Shown: one piece after another, positions 43,529 through 52,008 of the stretch | Position numbering within the stretch: the stretch's first letter is position 1 | Layout of the letters: each line of letters opens with the position of its first letter | Source of the DNA: CALDTK01 sp965215115 | Lineage (GTDB): Bacteria > Bacteroidota > Bacteroidia > Chitinophagales > Saprospiraceae | Direction: 5' to 3' | NCBI GenBank assembly: GCA_965215115.1 | Contig: OZ244050.1 | Coordinates: 3,224,001-3,288,000 of the forward strand | Length of the DNA stretch: 64,000 nucleotides | Translations under genes and position numbers: made by a program | Notes under the pieces: generated by a model | What the model was told of the DNA's origin: nothing | Seen by the model: only the letters and a program-made list of their open reading frames with translations | Database searches by the model: none

Positions 43529-45742
43529 ATGCACAAGCTATCCCTCGCCCTCCCGCTGCTCGCCGCCCTCGCCGCCTGCACGCCCAAGTCCACCACCCAA
43601 ATGAGTACCTCGACCCCCACCCCCGCCGCGGAGGTAGCCACGTCCGGCGTACCTGATGTTTTGGCGAAAGCCGACCTCTCCGTCCTCGCCACGAACCCCG
43701 CCACCCGAGCCTACACCGGCCCCTACGGCGGCGTCCCGGCCTTCGACCAGGTGACCGTCGCCGACCTCGAACCTGCCCTCGAGGCCGCCATGAAAAAGGG
43801 GCTCATAGACATCAACGCCATCTCTCAGCAAACCGCCACCCCGACCTTCGAGAACACCATCGCCGCCATGGAGCGCGCCGGAGCGGAGTTGCGACGCGCG
43901 AGCAACTACTACGGCATCTACTCCGGGACCCTCTCCACCCCCGAGGTCCGCGAACTCGAGAAGCGCATGAGTCCGCTGTTCAGCGCCTACTCGAGCGCCA
44001 TCAACCAGAATGCCGCCCTTTTCGACCGCATCCGCACGCTGTACGAGGACAAGGCCGCGATGGCGAAGCTCACCCCTGAGCAGCAACGCCTCGTGTGGGA
44101 CTACTACACCGATTTCGAGCGCACGGGCGCCGCCCTCGACGAGCCGACGAAGGCCAGGATCGCCGAGCTCAACAAGGAGCTTTCCGAGCGCTACACCGCC
44201 TTTCGGCAAAACCTGTTGCACGACGAGCAGGCCTACGTGACTTACCTCGACGAGGATCAACTCGGTGGCCTGCCGGAGTCATTTATCGCTTCCGCCAAAA
44301 CCGCCGCCGAGGCGAAGGGCCAGCAGGACAAGTGGGCGGTCACGAATACGCGCTCCTCGATTGACCCTTTCCTTACCTACTCGACCGAGAGAGGCTTACG
44401 CGAAAACGTTTGGCGGACCTACTACAACCGCGGCGACAACGGCGACGAGTACGACAACAACCGGCTCATCACCGAGATCCTACGCCTGCGCGAACAGCGC
44501 TCGCGACTCCAGGGCTACGACACCTTCGCCGACCGCGCCGTCGAGAAGAACGTCGCCAAGACCCCGGCCGCCGCGATGGAACTCATGATGCGGGTCTGGC
44601 CCGCCGCCACCGAGCGCGTCAAGGAAGAGGTGGCCGACATGCAAGCCCTCGCCACCGAACTCGGGGACGACATCACGATCGAGCCCTGGGACTACCGCTA
44701 CTACGCCGAGAAGGTCCGCCAGGAGCGCTACGACTTCGACGCCGAGGAGGTCAAGCAGTACCTCCAGCTCGAGAACCTGCGCGAGGGCATGTTCTGGATG
44801 GCGAAGACGCTGTACGGACTCGAGTTCGAGGGGCCGCTCGACACCGCCGCGGTTCCGGTCTACCACCCGGACGTACGCGTCTGGAAGGTGAAGCGCGACG
44901 GCGAACTGGCCGGCCTGTGGTACTTCGACCCCTACGCCCGCGAGGGCAAGCGCTCGGGGGCGTGGATGAACGCCTACCGTACGCAGCGCCGCATGGACGG
45001 CCAGGAGGTGCTGCCAATCGTAAGCAACAACTCCAACTTCGTCAAGGGCGCCCCCGGCGAGCCGGTGCTAATCAGCTGGGACGACGCGACGACGCTCTTC
45101 CACGAGTTCGGCCACGCGATCCACGGCTTGCTCTCGGACGTTACCTATCCGAGTCTCGCCGGCACGGCCGTCCCGCGGGACTACGTCGAGTTCCCGAGCC
45201 AGGTCCACGAAAACTGGCTCTCGACGCCCGAGGTCCTCAATAAGTACGCTCTCCACGTCGAGACCGGCGAGCCGATCCCGCAGGCGCTCGTCGACAAGAT
45301 CGAGGCGGCCGGCACCTTCAACCAGGGCTTCGCGACCACGGAATACCTCGCAAGTGCCCTCGTCGACATGAAGCTGCACACGCTCGCGGACGCCTCGAAC
45401 GTCGACCCCGACGAGTTCGAGCGCGAGACCCTAGCCGAGCTCGGGATGCCGCCGGAGGTGGTGATGCGCCACCGCACGCCGCAGTTCTCACATGTGTTCT
45501 CGGGTGAGGGCTACGCGGCCAACTACTACGCCTACCTCTGGGCCGACACCTTCGGCGCCGACGCCTGGGAGGCCTTCTCGGAGTCGAGCGGCGGGGCCTA
45601 CGACCCGGCGGTGGCGCGGGCCTTCATCGAGCACGTGTTGAGCGTCGGGAACACCGTCGACCCGGAAGAAGGCTACCGGGCCTTCCGCGGGAAGGAAGTC
45701 ACGCCGGAGGCGCTGATGCGGCAGCGGGGCTTCGGGGGGTGA
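43529..45742 (+). CDS. M3 family metallopeptidase (peptidyl-dipeptidase Dcp-like lipoprotein)
   Basis: 737 residues with a lipoprotein signal (MHKLSLALPLLAALAAC, Cys 17). The zinc site HEFGHAIH is at about residue 525, preceded by VLISWDDATTLF, and the third ligand region EFPSQVHENWL follows. Other family blocks are PVYHPDVRVWKV, LWYFDPYAREGKRSGAWM and YAYLWADTFGADAW. Dcp enzymes remove dipeptides from peptide C-termini; the lipobox suggests an envelope location. Four mini-hairpin copies fall in the first 300 residues (43658, 44198, 44288, 44394) and none in the catalytic half. Confidence 0.93.
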   Translation: MHKLSLALPLLAALAACTPKSTTQMSTSTPTPAAEVATSGVPDVLAKADLSVLATNPATRAYTGPYGGVPAFDQVTVADLEPALEAAMKKGLIDINAISQQTATPTFENTIAAMERAGAELRRASNYYGIYSGTLSTPEVRELEKRMSPLFSAYSSAINQNAALFDRIRTLYEDKAAMAKLTPEQQRLVWDYYTDFERTGAALDEPTKARIAELNKELSERYTAFRQNLLHDEQAYVTYLDEDQLGGLPESFIASAKTAAEAKGQQDKWAVTNTRSSIDPFLTYSTERGLRENVWRTYYNRGDNGDEYDNNRLITEILRLREQRSRLQGYDTFADRAVEKNVAKTPAAAMELMMRVWPAATERVKEEVADMQALATELGDDITIEPWDYRYYAEKVRQERYDFDAEEVKQYLQLENLREGMFWMAKTLYGLEFEGPLDTAAVPVYHPDVRVWKVKRDGELAGLWYFDPYAREGKRSGAWMNAYRTQRRMDGQEVLPIVSNNSNFVKGAPGEPVLISWDDATTLFHEFGHAIHGLLSDVTYPSLAGTAVPRDYVEFPSQVHENWLSTPEVLNKYALHVETGEPIPQALVDKIEAAGTFNQGFATTEYLASALVDMKLHTLADASNVDPDEFERETLAELGMPPEVVMRHRTPQFSHVFSGEGYAANYYAYLWADTFGADAWEAFSESSGGAYDPAVARAFIEHVLSVGNTVDPEEGYRAFRGKEVTPEALMRQRGFGG

Positions 45743-45807
45743 GGCCGGGATTACTACCGTCGCGTCGAACCGTCGATTCAACCGAACCGTCGATCCAGCC
45801 GGGCTGA

Positions 45808-46155
45808 AGCCCGGGCTGGCCCACATGCAGACCTCCGGCCTGCCAGACGCGTGACGGGCCCGTCGGCAGGCCGGAGGTCTGCATGTGGGCCAGCAAGCAC
45901 TTCAGTGCTTCTGGCTTCCGAAGCCCGGGCTGGCCCACATGCAGACCTCCGGCCTGCCGAGACGCGTGACGGGCCCGTCGGCAGGCCGGAGGTCTGCATG
46001 TGGGCCAGCAAGCACTTCAGTGCTTCTGGCTTCTTCCGAAGCCCGGGCTGGCCCACATGCAGACCTCCGGCCTGCCGAGACGCGTGACGGGCCCGTCGGC
46101 AGGCCGGAGGTCTGCATGTGGGCCAGCAAGCACTTCAGTGCTTCTGGCTTCCTCC
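45808..46155. repeat. Three tandem units, each a 30-bp perfect inverted repeat
   Basis: Units start near 45808, 45921 and 46039 (periods 113 and 118). In each, two 30-base arms are exact inverted copies: 45815-45844/45865-45894, 45929-45958/45980-46009, 46047-46076/46098-46127. The spacers are 20 or 21 bases and themselves contain the palindrome GACGGGCCCGTC. Each unit continues with a second small hairpin, AAGCACTTCAGTGCTT (45895, 46010, 46128). All six long arms are identical. The block lies between convergent genes, so it could stop transcription from both sides. It resembles REP/BIME-type elements in layout, but no REP transposase gene is in view. Open frames here are artefacts. Confidence 0.9.
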
Positions 46156-46183
46156 TGGCTAACTGCTGAACCACTTGCCCCTC

Positions 46184-46921
46184 CTATGCTACCAGATTCA
46201 ATAGCTCCGTGCGCGGGCTATCCTCCTGCAGACCCGGCAGGTATACGCCCGGTTCGAAGTCCGATCGCACCCACTTACCCATGAAGTCGACCCGGCCCTT
46301 GCGCTCGACCCGCACGACGATCCCCTCGTGGCGCACCGCGGGCTCGACCGGCCGCACGGCATCGAACTCGGCGCTGAGCGCGCTCAAAAGTGCGGCTTCC
46401 GCCCCCTCTCCGGTAAGTGTGGCGACGGGGCGCCAGGCAGGTACCCAGAACCCCGCCCCCTCCACCCTTTCGACGATGCGCTCCCAGGGCAGGCGCTCGT
46501 TTTCGGGCGTGAAGAGGTCGAAGGCGAGGAAGGGTTCGCCCCGCAGCACGTAGTGGATCCCCGAGGCCTGCCACAGCCACTCGCCTACGACGCGCTCGCC
46601 CTCGGCTAGGAGCGCATCGAAACGGGCGTATCGCTCGTGGACGAAGGCGTCGAACTCATGGTGCATGCGGTAGGGCGAACTCGCGCAGTCGTAACCCTTG
46701 CGTTGGAGCGCGAGTAGGCGTCCGTCCTGTTTGAAGACCCCGACGTTGGTGCCGTCGAGCTTTAGCGAAGCGTACACGCGGTCGTGGCGATCGCGCCCGC
46801 CGCGTCGCACGATGGCGTCCTGGCCCTCGTGCAGGAACTTATCGTGCGCGCCGAGCTTCGAGCCTTGCAGGTGCGGGATCGAACCGTAGTTTCGGTGGGC
46901 GAGGGGGCGGGGGCGGGACAT
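46184..46921 (-). CDS. RNA ligase family protein (T4 Rnl2-like)
   Basis: 245 residues from ATG 46921 (MSRPRPLAHRNYGSIPHLQG). Nucleotidyltransferase ligase motifs are visible: motif I KLDGTNVGVF (nucleophile Lys), motif III-like FLAFDLFTPEN with GEWLW before it, motif IV HEGIVVRVE and motif V FMGKWVRSDF. The protein ends soon after, so it is a minimal adenylyltransferase domain. It probably joins or repairs RNA ends; the substrate is unknown. Such ligases are sometimes linked to RlaP-type nucleotidyltransferases, two of which are encoded at 36.9-38.8 kb. Confidence 0.82.
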   Translation of the reverse strand: MSRPRPLAHRNYGSIPHLQGSKLGAHDKFLHEGQDAIVRRGGRDRHDRVYASLKLDGTNVGVFKQDGRLLALQRKGYDCASSPYRMHHEFDAFVHERYARFDALLAEGERVVGEWLWQASGIHYVLRGEPFLAFDLFTPENERLPWERIVERVEGAGFWVPAWRPVATLTGEGAEAALLSALSAEFDAVRPVEPAVRHEGIVVRVERKGRVDFMGKWVRSDFEPGVYLPGLQEDSPRTELLNLVA

Positions 46922-47228
46922 GCCTGAAAGGTATGGCGTCCGCATCGGAACGTCCCTACGGAATGGCCGAATGCTCACTTAGCGCCAGGAACCTGCTCCC
47001 CGGGTTAAGGCCCGCCCCGAAGGGCGAGCGAGGCACACGAAGTAGTGAACACTCGCTACCGGGCGGGGCAGAGGGTGGCGAGCTGAGCCGACTTCGGACC
47101 GCTAACGCATTGGCGCTCTCGACCGCAATTAGCTCTCGACGATCGCAGCCGTCGCCGCTGCGGCATACCAACGGAGCTTAAACGATCTAAAATCATTGGG
47201 CGCAGGCCGCAGCTCTCCGTCGAAGGTA
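46922..47228. other. 307-base gap with no recognised feature
   Basis: No credible gene, RNA or repeat was seen. It lies upstream of the RNA ligase gene on one side and of a broken ATPase remnant on the other. It presumably holds the ligase promoter. Confidence 0.4.
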
Positions 47229-47610
47229 GGTGTGGCGAGCGATGTCGCCGCGCATTTCGCCCGCGGCCCACTCTCCGAGAATCTCGTCCTGCTGGGCATC
47301 ATCAAGACTTTTTATCACCATCGGGAGCGACCGGCGATCTGCCACTGGAATGCCGCCGGCGCCGCGGAGATCGACATCCTCATGGAGCGGCCACGGGGCT
47401 TGATCGCTGTCGAGGTAAAGTCGGGGCGTGCCATCTCGGCCAGCTATTTAAAGGTCTTCGGCATTTTCAGACGGTGTCCGGGAGTTCGCCCGACCGCTGC
47501 TTCGTCGTCTACGGCGGTGAGGACACACAGCGGCGTAGCGTCGCGACGGTGCTCGGGCGGCGCATCATTGACGACCCCTACCGCACGATCTGGCCGGAAG
47601 CCTTGACATG
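47229..47610 (+). pseudogene. C-terminal remnant of a DUF4143-type AAA ATPase, frameshifted
   Basis: The frame from about 47229 reads VASDVAAHFARGPLSENLVLLG, then PAICHWNAAGAAEIDILMER and LIAVEVKSGRAISASYLKVFG, which is the nuclease-like C-terminal domain (DUF4143) of these ATPases. At about 47464-47474 the similarity jumps to the next frame (QTVSGSSPDRCFVVYGGEDT, then RRIIDDPYRTIW). The whole ATPase half is missing. It is a 5'-truncated, frameshifted relic; an intact homologue lies at 57707-59068. Confidence 0.65.
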
Positions 47611-47658
47611 GAATAGTAATACGTTTCTTACGGCGGTTTCGAGATCCGCCCCCGCCCC

Positions 47659-49710
47659 ATGCGCGTCCCTCCCGCCGAGCCCCAGTCTACCGTCCCGCGT
47701 CGGGCTTACCTATACGCCTACCTCCTGGTCGCGTGTTTGTCCCACGCCGCCGCCCGCGCCCAGCCCTGCGTCACGCTCGCCAACGAGGTGTCGAGCTTCA
47801 CGCTCTGCGAGCGCGGTGGACGCCTCCAGCTCACGGCCATCGCCGTCGGTGAGCGCCAACTCAGCTCCCGCGGGGTCGACCTGTTCGCCTGGGGCCCGAC
47901 CGACACCACGGTCGCCACCCTCGGGCGCGTGACGGCGGTCGCGGCCACGGCCTACGTCCCGGCCCACCAGGCGCTCGAGGTCGTGACCGAGGCCGGGCCG
48001 GCCAGGCTCAGACGCGTGTTCGAGTTGTATCCCGGGGCGGCGGCCCTGCGGTGCGTCCACTACTTCTCCGGTCGGTGGGCCGGCTCTGGCACCCCGGGCG
48101 CGGGTAGCGAGGCTACCGGCGTCGAGGCCGACTTCGTCGCCGCCGAGCGCCCCCGACGCACCTTCGCGTTCGCGCTCCCCGACCCACACTGGCGCATCCG
48201 CGTGACGGCCTTCAGCGACGCTACCGACCTCAACAACGACCTCGTCCACGAGCGGAGCTTCCTGCCCTTCACCCGGGAAGCGCGCCGGGAGGGCAACGTC
48301 CTGGTGGCGACGGCGGCTTTTGCCAAAACCAGCCTCTGGCTCTTGAAGGAATCCCCCCTCGGCGAGGCGCAGGTCGACTACCGCGGGTACGACTTCACCT
48401 ACGACACCAAGGGCGTCGGCGTAGTGGGTTTTGGCGTAAGCCCCGAAACGCTCGACCCGGACACCTGGACGCGAGGCTACAGCTGGGCCGTCGGACTGGC
48501 CTCCGACGAACCCCTCGATCTCACGACCCAAATGCTGCGCTACCGGCACGCGGTGTATGACTACCGGCCGCAGCGCGACGGGATGATCCTCATGAACACC
48601 TGGGGCGACCGCGGTCGTGACGGGCGCGTCGGCGAGGCCGCCATCCTGGCCGAACTCGACATCGCGCACGCGCTCGGGGTCACGCACTTCCAGATCGACG
48701 ACGGGTGGCAGGCCGGGACGAGCAAGAACAGCGTCGACGCCAGCGGCGCCCGCTGGGAGACCTGGACCGCCGCCGACTGGACGCCTCACCCGACGCGCTT
48801 CCCGCGGGGGCTCGCGCCCGTCACCGAGCGCGCGCGAGTGCTCGGGATGGAGGTTGGGCTGTGGTTTAACCTTACGCGCACCGACGACTACCGACACTGG
48901 GAACGCGACGCGAACACCCTCATCGGCCTGTACCGCGACCACGGCATCCGTACCTTCAAGATCGACGGCTTGCACCTGCCGAGCCACCGCGCCGACGCCA
49001 ACCTGCGGCGCTTCTTCGCGGCCGTGCAGGCCGGCACCGGCGGCGAGGTCATCTTCAACCTCGACGCCACGGCCGGGCGCCGCGGGGGCTACTTCCACTT
49101 CGGCGAGTATGCCAATGTCTTCGTCGAGAACCGCTACACCGACTGGGGCAACTACTACCCGCACCTGACCTTGCGCAACCTCTGGCAACTCGCGCACTAC
49201 GTGCCCGCCAACAAACTCCAGGTCGAGGTCCTCAACCCGGCGCGCAATCCCGGGGCCTACCCGGCGGGCGACCCGCTCGCGCCCCAGCGCTACACCTTCG
49301 ACTACGTGGCCGCCGTCGCGGCCGTTGCGCAGCCCCTCGTCTGGCTCGAGGGTCGCAACCTCAGCCCCGAGCAACGGGAGCTGCCGACGCTCCACCAGCT
49401 AAAGGCGACCTACCCCGCGCTCCACACCGCCCTCGCGCTCCCGGTCGGTGACGTGCCCGACGGCACGAGCTGGACAGGCTTCGAGGCCGTCGGCGAGGGG
49501 GGAAGTGGCTTTTTGGTGGTCTACCGCGAACTGAACCCCGAGGCCTCGCACGTCTTCGAGACCACGCTCGAGGCGGGCCGGGAGTACGCGTTCGAGTTAG
49601 TCGCCGGCGCGGGGGAGGTCGTGCCCGGGGTCGGCGAGCGGGGGCGGCTCACCGTTCGCCTGCCCGCGCCGCTGAGCTTCGGGCTCTGGCGGTACACGCG
49701 CCGCGGCTGA
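47659..49710 (+). CDS. Secreted alpha-galactosidase-like glycoside hydrolase (GH36/clan D)
   Basis: 683 residues. A hydrophobic signal (AYLYAYLLVACLSHAAARAQ) is followed by a beta-sandwich N-terminal domain (to about residue 300) and a TIM barrel with LGVTHFQIDDGWQAGTS at about residue 347. The putative nucleophile Asp is in TFKIDGLHL at about residue 436, and GYFHFGEYANVFVENRYTDW comes later. This is the clan-D alpha-galactosidase/alpha-N-acetylgalactosaminidase layout. The true substrate may differ from galactosides. No polysaccharide-utilisation partners (SusC/D) are adjacent. Mini-hairpin copies at 48316 (loop AAAA) and 48428. Confidence 0.78.
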   Translation: MRVPPAEPQSTVPRRAYLYAYLLVACLSHAAARAQPCVTLANEVSSFTLCERGGRLQLTAIAVGERQLSSRGVDLFAWGPTDTTVATLGRVTAVAATAYVPAHQALEVVTEAGPARLRRVFELYPGAAALRCVHYFSGRWAGSGTPGAGSEATGVEADFVAAERPRRTFAFALPDPHWRIRVTAFSDATDLNNDLVHERSFLPFTREARREGNVLVATAAFAKTSLWLLKESPLGEAQVDYRGYDFTYDTKGVGVVGFGVSPETLDPDTWTRGYSWAVGLASDEPLDLTTQMLRYRHAVYDYRPQRDGMILMNTWGDRGRDGRVGEAAILAELDIAHALGVTHFQIDDGWQAGTSKNSVDASGARWETWTAADWTPHPTRFPRGLAPVTERARVLGMEVGLWFNLTRTDDYRHWERDANTLIGLYRDHGIRTFKIDGLHLPSHRADANLRRFFAAVQAGTGGEVIFNLDATAGRRGGYFHFGEYANVFVENRYTDWGNYYPHLTLRNLWQLAHYVPANKLQVEVLNPARNPGAYPAGDPLAPQRYTFDYVAAVAAVAQPLVWLEGRNLSPEQRELPTLHQLKATYPALHTALALPVGDVPDGTSWTGFEAVGEGGSGFLVVYRELNPEASHVFETTLEAGREYAFELVAGAGEVVPGVGERGRLTVRLPAPLSFGLWRYTRRG

Positions 49711-49770
49711 GTACACTAGAGAGCCGACGATGGGGCGACGGAATGCCGCCCGTGACCGACCTTGCCGATC

Positions 49771-50922
49771 ATGCGCCTCTCCATCCAACGATTTTTGTAT
49801 TTCCTCGCGGTTGCCCCGCTGATCGCCTGCACGTCCGCCCGCCCCGCCGCCGAGTCCTCGCCCACGCTGACTGCGCCCGCGCCTACCGCAACCCCCGCCG
49901 CCACCGCCCCCCAGGCCTTCTGGCTCGGGACCTACACCCAGGCCGGCAGCGAGGGCATCTACCGCTGGGAGCTCACGCCCGACGGCACCCTCTCGCGACG
50001 GGGCCTCGGCGCCGCCGCCAAGAATCCCTCCTTCCTCGCGTACGGCCCCGGCGGCACGACCTTGCTCGCCGTCAACGAGTCCGACTACGAGGGCGTCGGC
50101 GGGGTGCAGTCCTTCCGGATCAACGGTGATTCGCTGGCCCTGCTCAGCACGCAGAGCTCCGGCGGCGCGCACCCCTGCCACGTTTCCGCCGGTGCCGCAG
50201 GCCACGTCGTGGTGTCGAACTACACCGGCGGCAATGTGAGCCTCTACCAACTCGACGCCGCCGGCGCGCTCTCGGGTATCCTCGACACCCAAGCACACCC
50301 CGGCGACGCCGACGAGACGCCCCACGCGCACTCGGCCTACTTCGACCCGACCTCAGGCCTCGTGCTCGCCGTCGACCTCGGGACGGCCGATCTGTTCCTG
50401 TCCGACGTTCGCGACCAGCGGCTCGAGCCGCACTCGCCCGACCGACTGCCGCTCGAGCAGGGCGCCGGCCCGCGCCACCTCGCCATGCACCCGAACGGCC
50501 GCTGGCTCTACGTCATCAACGAGTACGCCAACACCGTGACCCTCGTCGAGCGCGGTAAGCGGGGCGCTTTCGCAAAACGCGCTTCTTACTCGACGCTGCC
50601 GATGGGGTTCGCTGGGGAGAGCTTCTGCGCCGACGTTCACGTCTCGGCGGACGGGCGCTTCGTGTACGGCTCGAACCGTGGGGCAAATACCATCGTCGCT
50701 TTCGCCGTCGACGCGGAGACGGGGGCGCTCACGGCCGTGGACCAGGAGCCCGTGCGGGGGGACTGGCCGCGCAACTTCGCACTGTCACCCGACGGGCGCT
50801 TCGTCGTGGTCGCGAATCAGCGCTCGAACAACCTGGTGGTGCTGCGGCGCGATCCGGGCACGGGCCTACTGGACTACGTGAGTGAGGCGGCCGCACCGGC
50901 GCCGGTGTGCGTGCTGTTCTGA
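49771..50922 (+). CDS. Beta-propeller lactonase family lipoprotein (YbhE/Pgl-like)
   Basis: 383 residues from ATG 49771 (MRLSIQRFLYFLAVAPLIAC), a lipoprotein signal with Cys 20 followed by an Ala/Pro/Thr-rich linker. The propeller starts with FWLGTYTQAGSEGIYRWEL and has the repeated blade theme LAVNESDYEG, GGAHPCHVSAGA, YTGGNVSLYQL, GPRHLAMHPNGRWLYVINEY, SADGRFVYGSNRGANTI and FALSPDGRFVVVANQRSNNL. These are hallmarks of the 7-bladed lactonase family, which includes 6-phosphogluconolactonases. Because it is exported, a cytoplasmic pentose-phosphate role is unlikely; an extracellular lactone may be its substrate. Confidence 0.88.
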   Translation: MRLSIQRFLYFLAVAPLIACTSARPAAESSPTLTAPAPTATPAATAPQAFWLGTYTQAGSEGIYRWELTPDGTLSRRGLGAAAKNPSFLAYGPGGTTLLAVNESDYEGVGGVQSFRINGDSLALLSTQSSGGAHPCHVSAGAAGHVVVSNYTGGNVSLYQLDAAGALSGILDTQAHPGDADETPHAHSAYFDPTSGLVLAVDLGTADLFLSDVRDQRLEPHSPDRLPLEQGAGPRHLAMHPNGRWLYVINEYANTVTLVERGKRGAFAKRASYSTLPMGFAGESFCADVHVSADGRFVYGSNRGANTIVAFAVDAETGALTAVDQEPVRGDWPRNFALSPDGRFVVVANQRSNNLVVLRRDPGTGLLDYVSEAAAPAPVCVLF

Positions 50923-50943
50923 GCTCGACTCTAACCGTAAGCC

Positions 50944-51927
50944 TTACCGCTCGTACTGCTCCGCGTACTGCCGCGCCACGTACGTTAGGATCACGTCCGC
51001 GCCGGCGCGCCCCAGACAAGTGATCGTCTCCGCGATCGCGTCCGCGTCGAGCCACCCGCGCTCGATAGCGCCGAGCAGCATCGCGCACTCGCCACTCACG
51101 TGGTAGGCCGCCACGGGGAGGTGACTCTCCGCCTTCAGGTCGGAGATGATGTCCAGGTAGTGGAGCGCGGGCTTCACCATGAGCAGGTCGGCGCCCTCCT
51201 CGGTGTCGAGACGGGCCTCGCGGAGGGCCTCGCGGCGGTTGGCGGGGTCCATCTGGTAAGAGCGTTTGTGGGTCGGGGCCCCGGAGCCTTCTCGGGGCGC
51301 TGAGTCGAGCGCGTGGCGGAACGGTCCGTACAGGGCGCTCGCGTACTTGGCCGTGTAACTGATGATGCCGGTCTCGGCGTGGCCGTGCTCGTCGAGCTGC
51401 TTTCGCAAAAACGCGATGCGCCCGTCCATCATGTCACTCGGACCTAGGTAGTCGAAGCCGGCCTGCGCCTGCGCCACCGCCATGCCGGCGAGGATCGGGA
51501 GGCTCTCGTCGTTGAGGATGCGGCCGCCCTCGACCAGTCCGTCGTGCCCGTCGGTGGAGTAGGGGTCCATCGCCACGTCGGAGATGAGGCAGATCTCCGG
51601 GAAGCGCTCCTTCCACCGCCGCGCACTCGTGAGGTAGAAGTTGGACGCCGCACTGGCGTAGGTCGCGACCGCGTCCTTGTGCTCGGCCGGGACGGCCGGG
51701 AAGACCACGAAGCTCTGGACGCCGAGCGTGAGCATCGCCGCGATCTCGCGCTCGCACTCGTCGGCGCTGAGGCGGGGGTAGTCGGCGAGGCTCGGGATGG
51801 TCTCGCGGCGGTTGTCGCCCGGGAGGAGGAACAGGGGATGGACGAGCTGGGCGGGTCGAACGCGGGGCTCGCGGACGAGGTCCCGGATCGCGTCGGAGCG
51901 GCGGTTGCGGCGTGGGCGGGAGAGCAT
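50944..51927 (-). CDS. hemB: Delta-aminolevulinic acid dehydratase (porphobilinogen synthase) HemB
   Basis: 327 residues. Condenses two aminolevulinates into porphobilinogen in haem synthesis. The active-site lysines are seen in SYTAKYASALYGPFR and DLLMVKPALHYLD. The metal loop reads DVAMDPYSTDGHDGLV: the Cys triad of zinc-dependent enzymes is absent and Asp residues are present, which points to the magnesium-type enzyme. AGADVILTYVARQYAE closes the protein. The RIAFLRKQLDEHGH stretch is encoded by a mini-hairpin (51399). No other haem genes are near. Confidence 0.96.
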   Translation of the reverse strand: MLSRPRRNRRSDAIRDLVREPRVRPAQLVHPLFLLPGDNRRETIPSLADYPRLSADECEREIAAMLTLGVQSFVVFPAVPAEHKDAVATYASAASNFYLTSARRWKERFPEICLISDVAMDPYSTDGHDGLVEGGRILNDESLPILAGMAVAQAQAGFDYLGPSDMMDGRIAFLRKQLDEHGHAETGIISYTAKYASALYGPFRHALDSAPREGSGAPTHKRSYQMDPANRREALREARLDTEEGADLLMVKPALHYLDIISDLKAESHLPVAAYHVSGECAMLLGAIERGWLDADAIAETITCLGRAGADVILTYVARQYAEQYER

Positions 51928-52008
51928 GGCGGGAGTAACGGGGGACGGACGGGGAGGTTTATGGGCTCACATCAGGCGCTGCCCGCGGCGTGGACCTGCG
52001 TTTGCGAC

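Noticed and set aside
45808..46155. CRISPR array at the tandem 30-base repeats
   Set aside because: The spacing units are themselves repeated, the arms alternate in orientation, there are no unique spacers and no cas genes are near.
45778..46284. Five overlapping open frames in the 45.8-46.2 kb region with repeated AHMQTSGLP-type peptides on both strands
   Set aside because: They are translations of the tandem inverted repeats; both strands give near-identical peptides, and no start or ribosome site is convincing.
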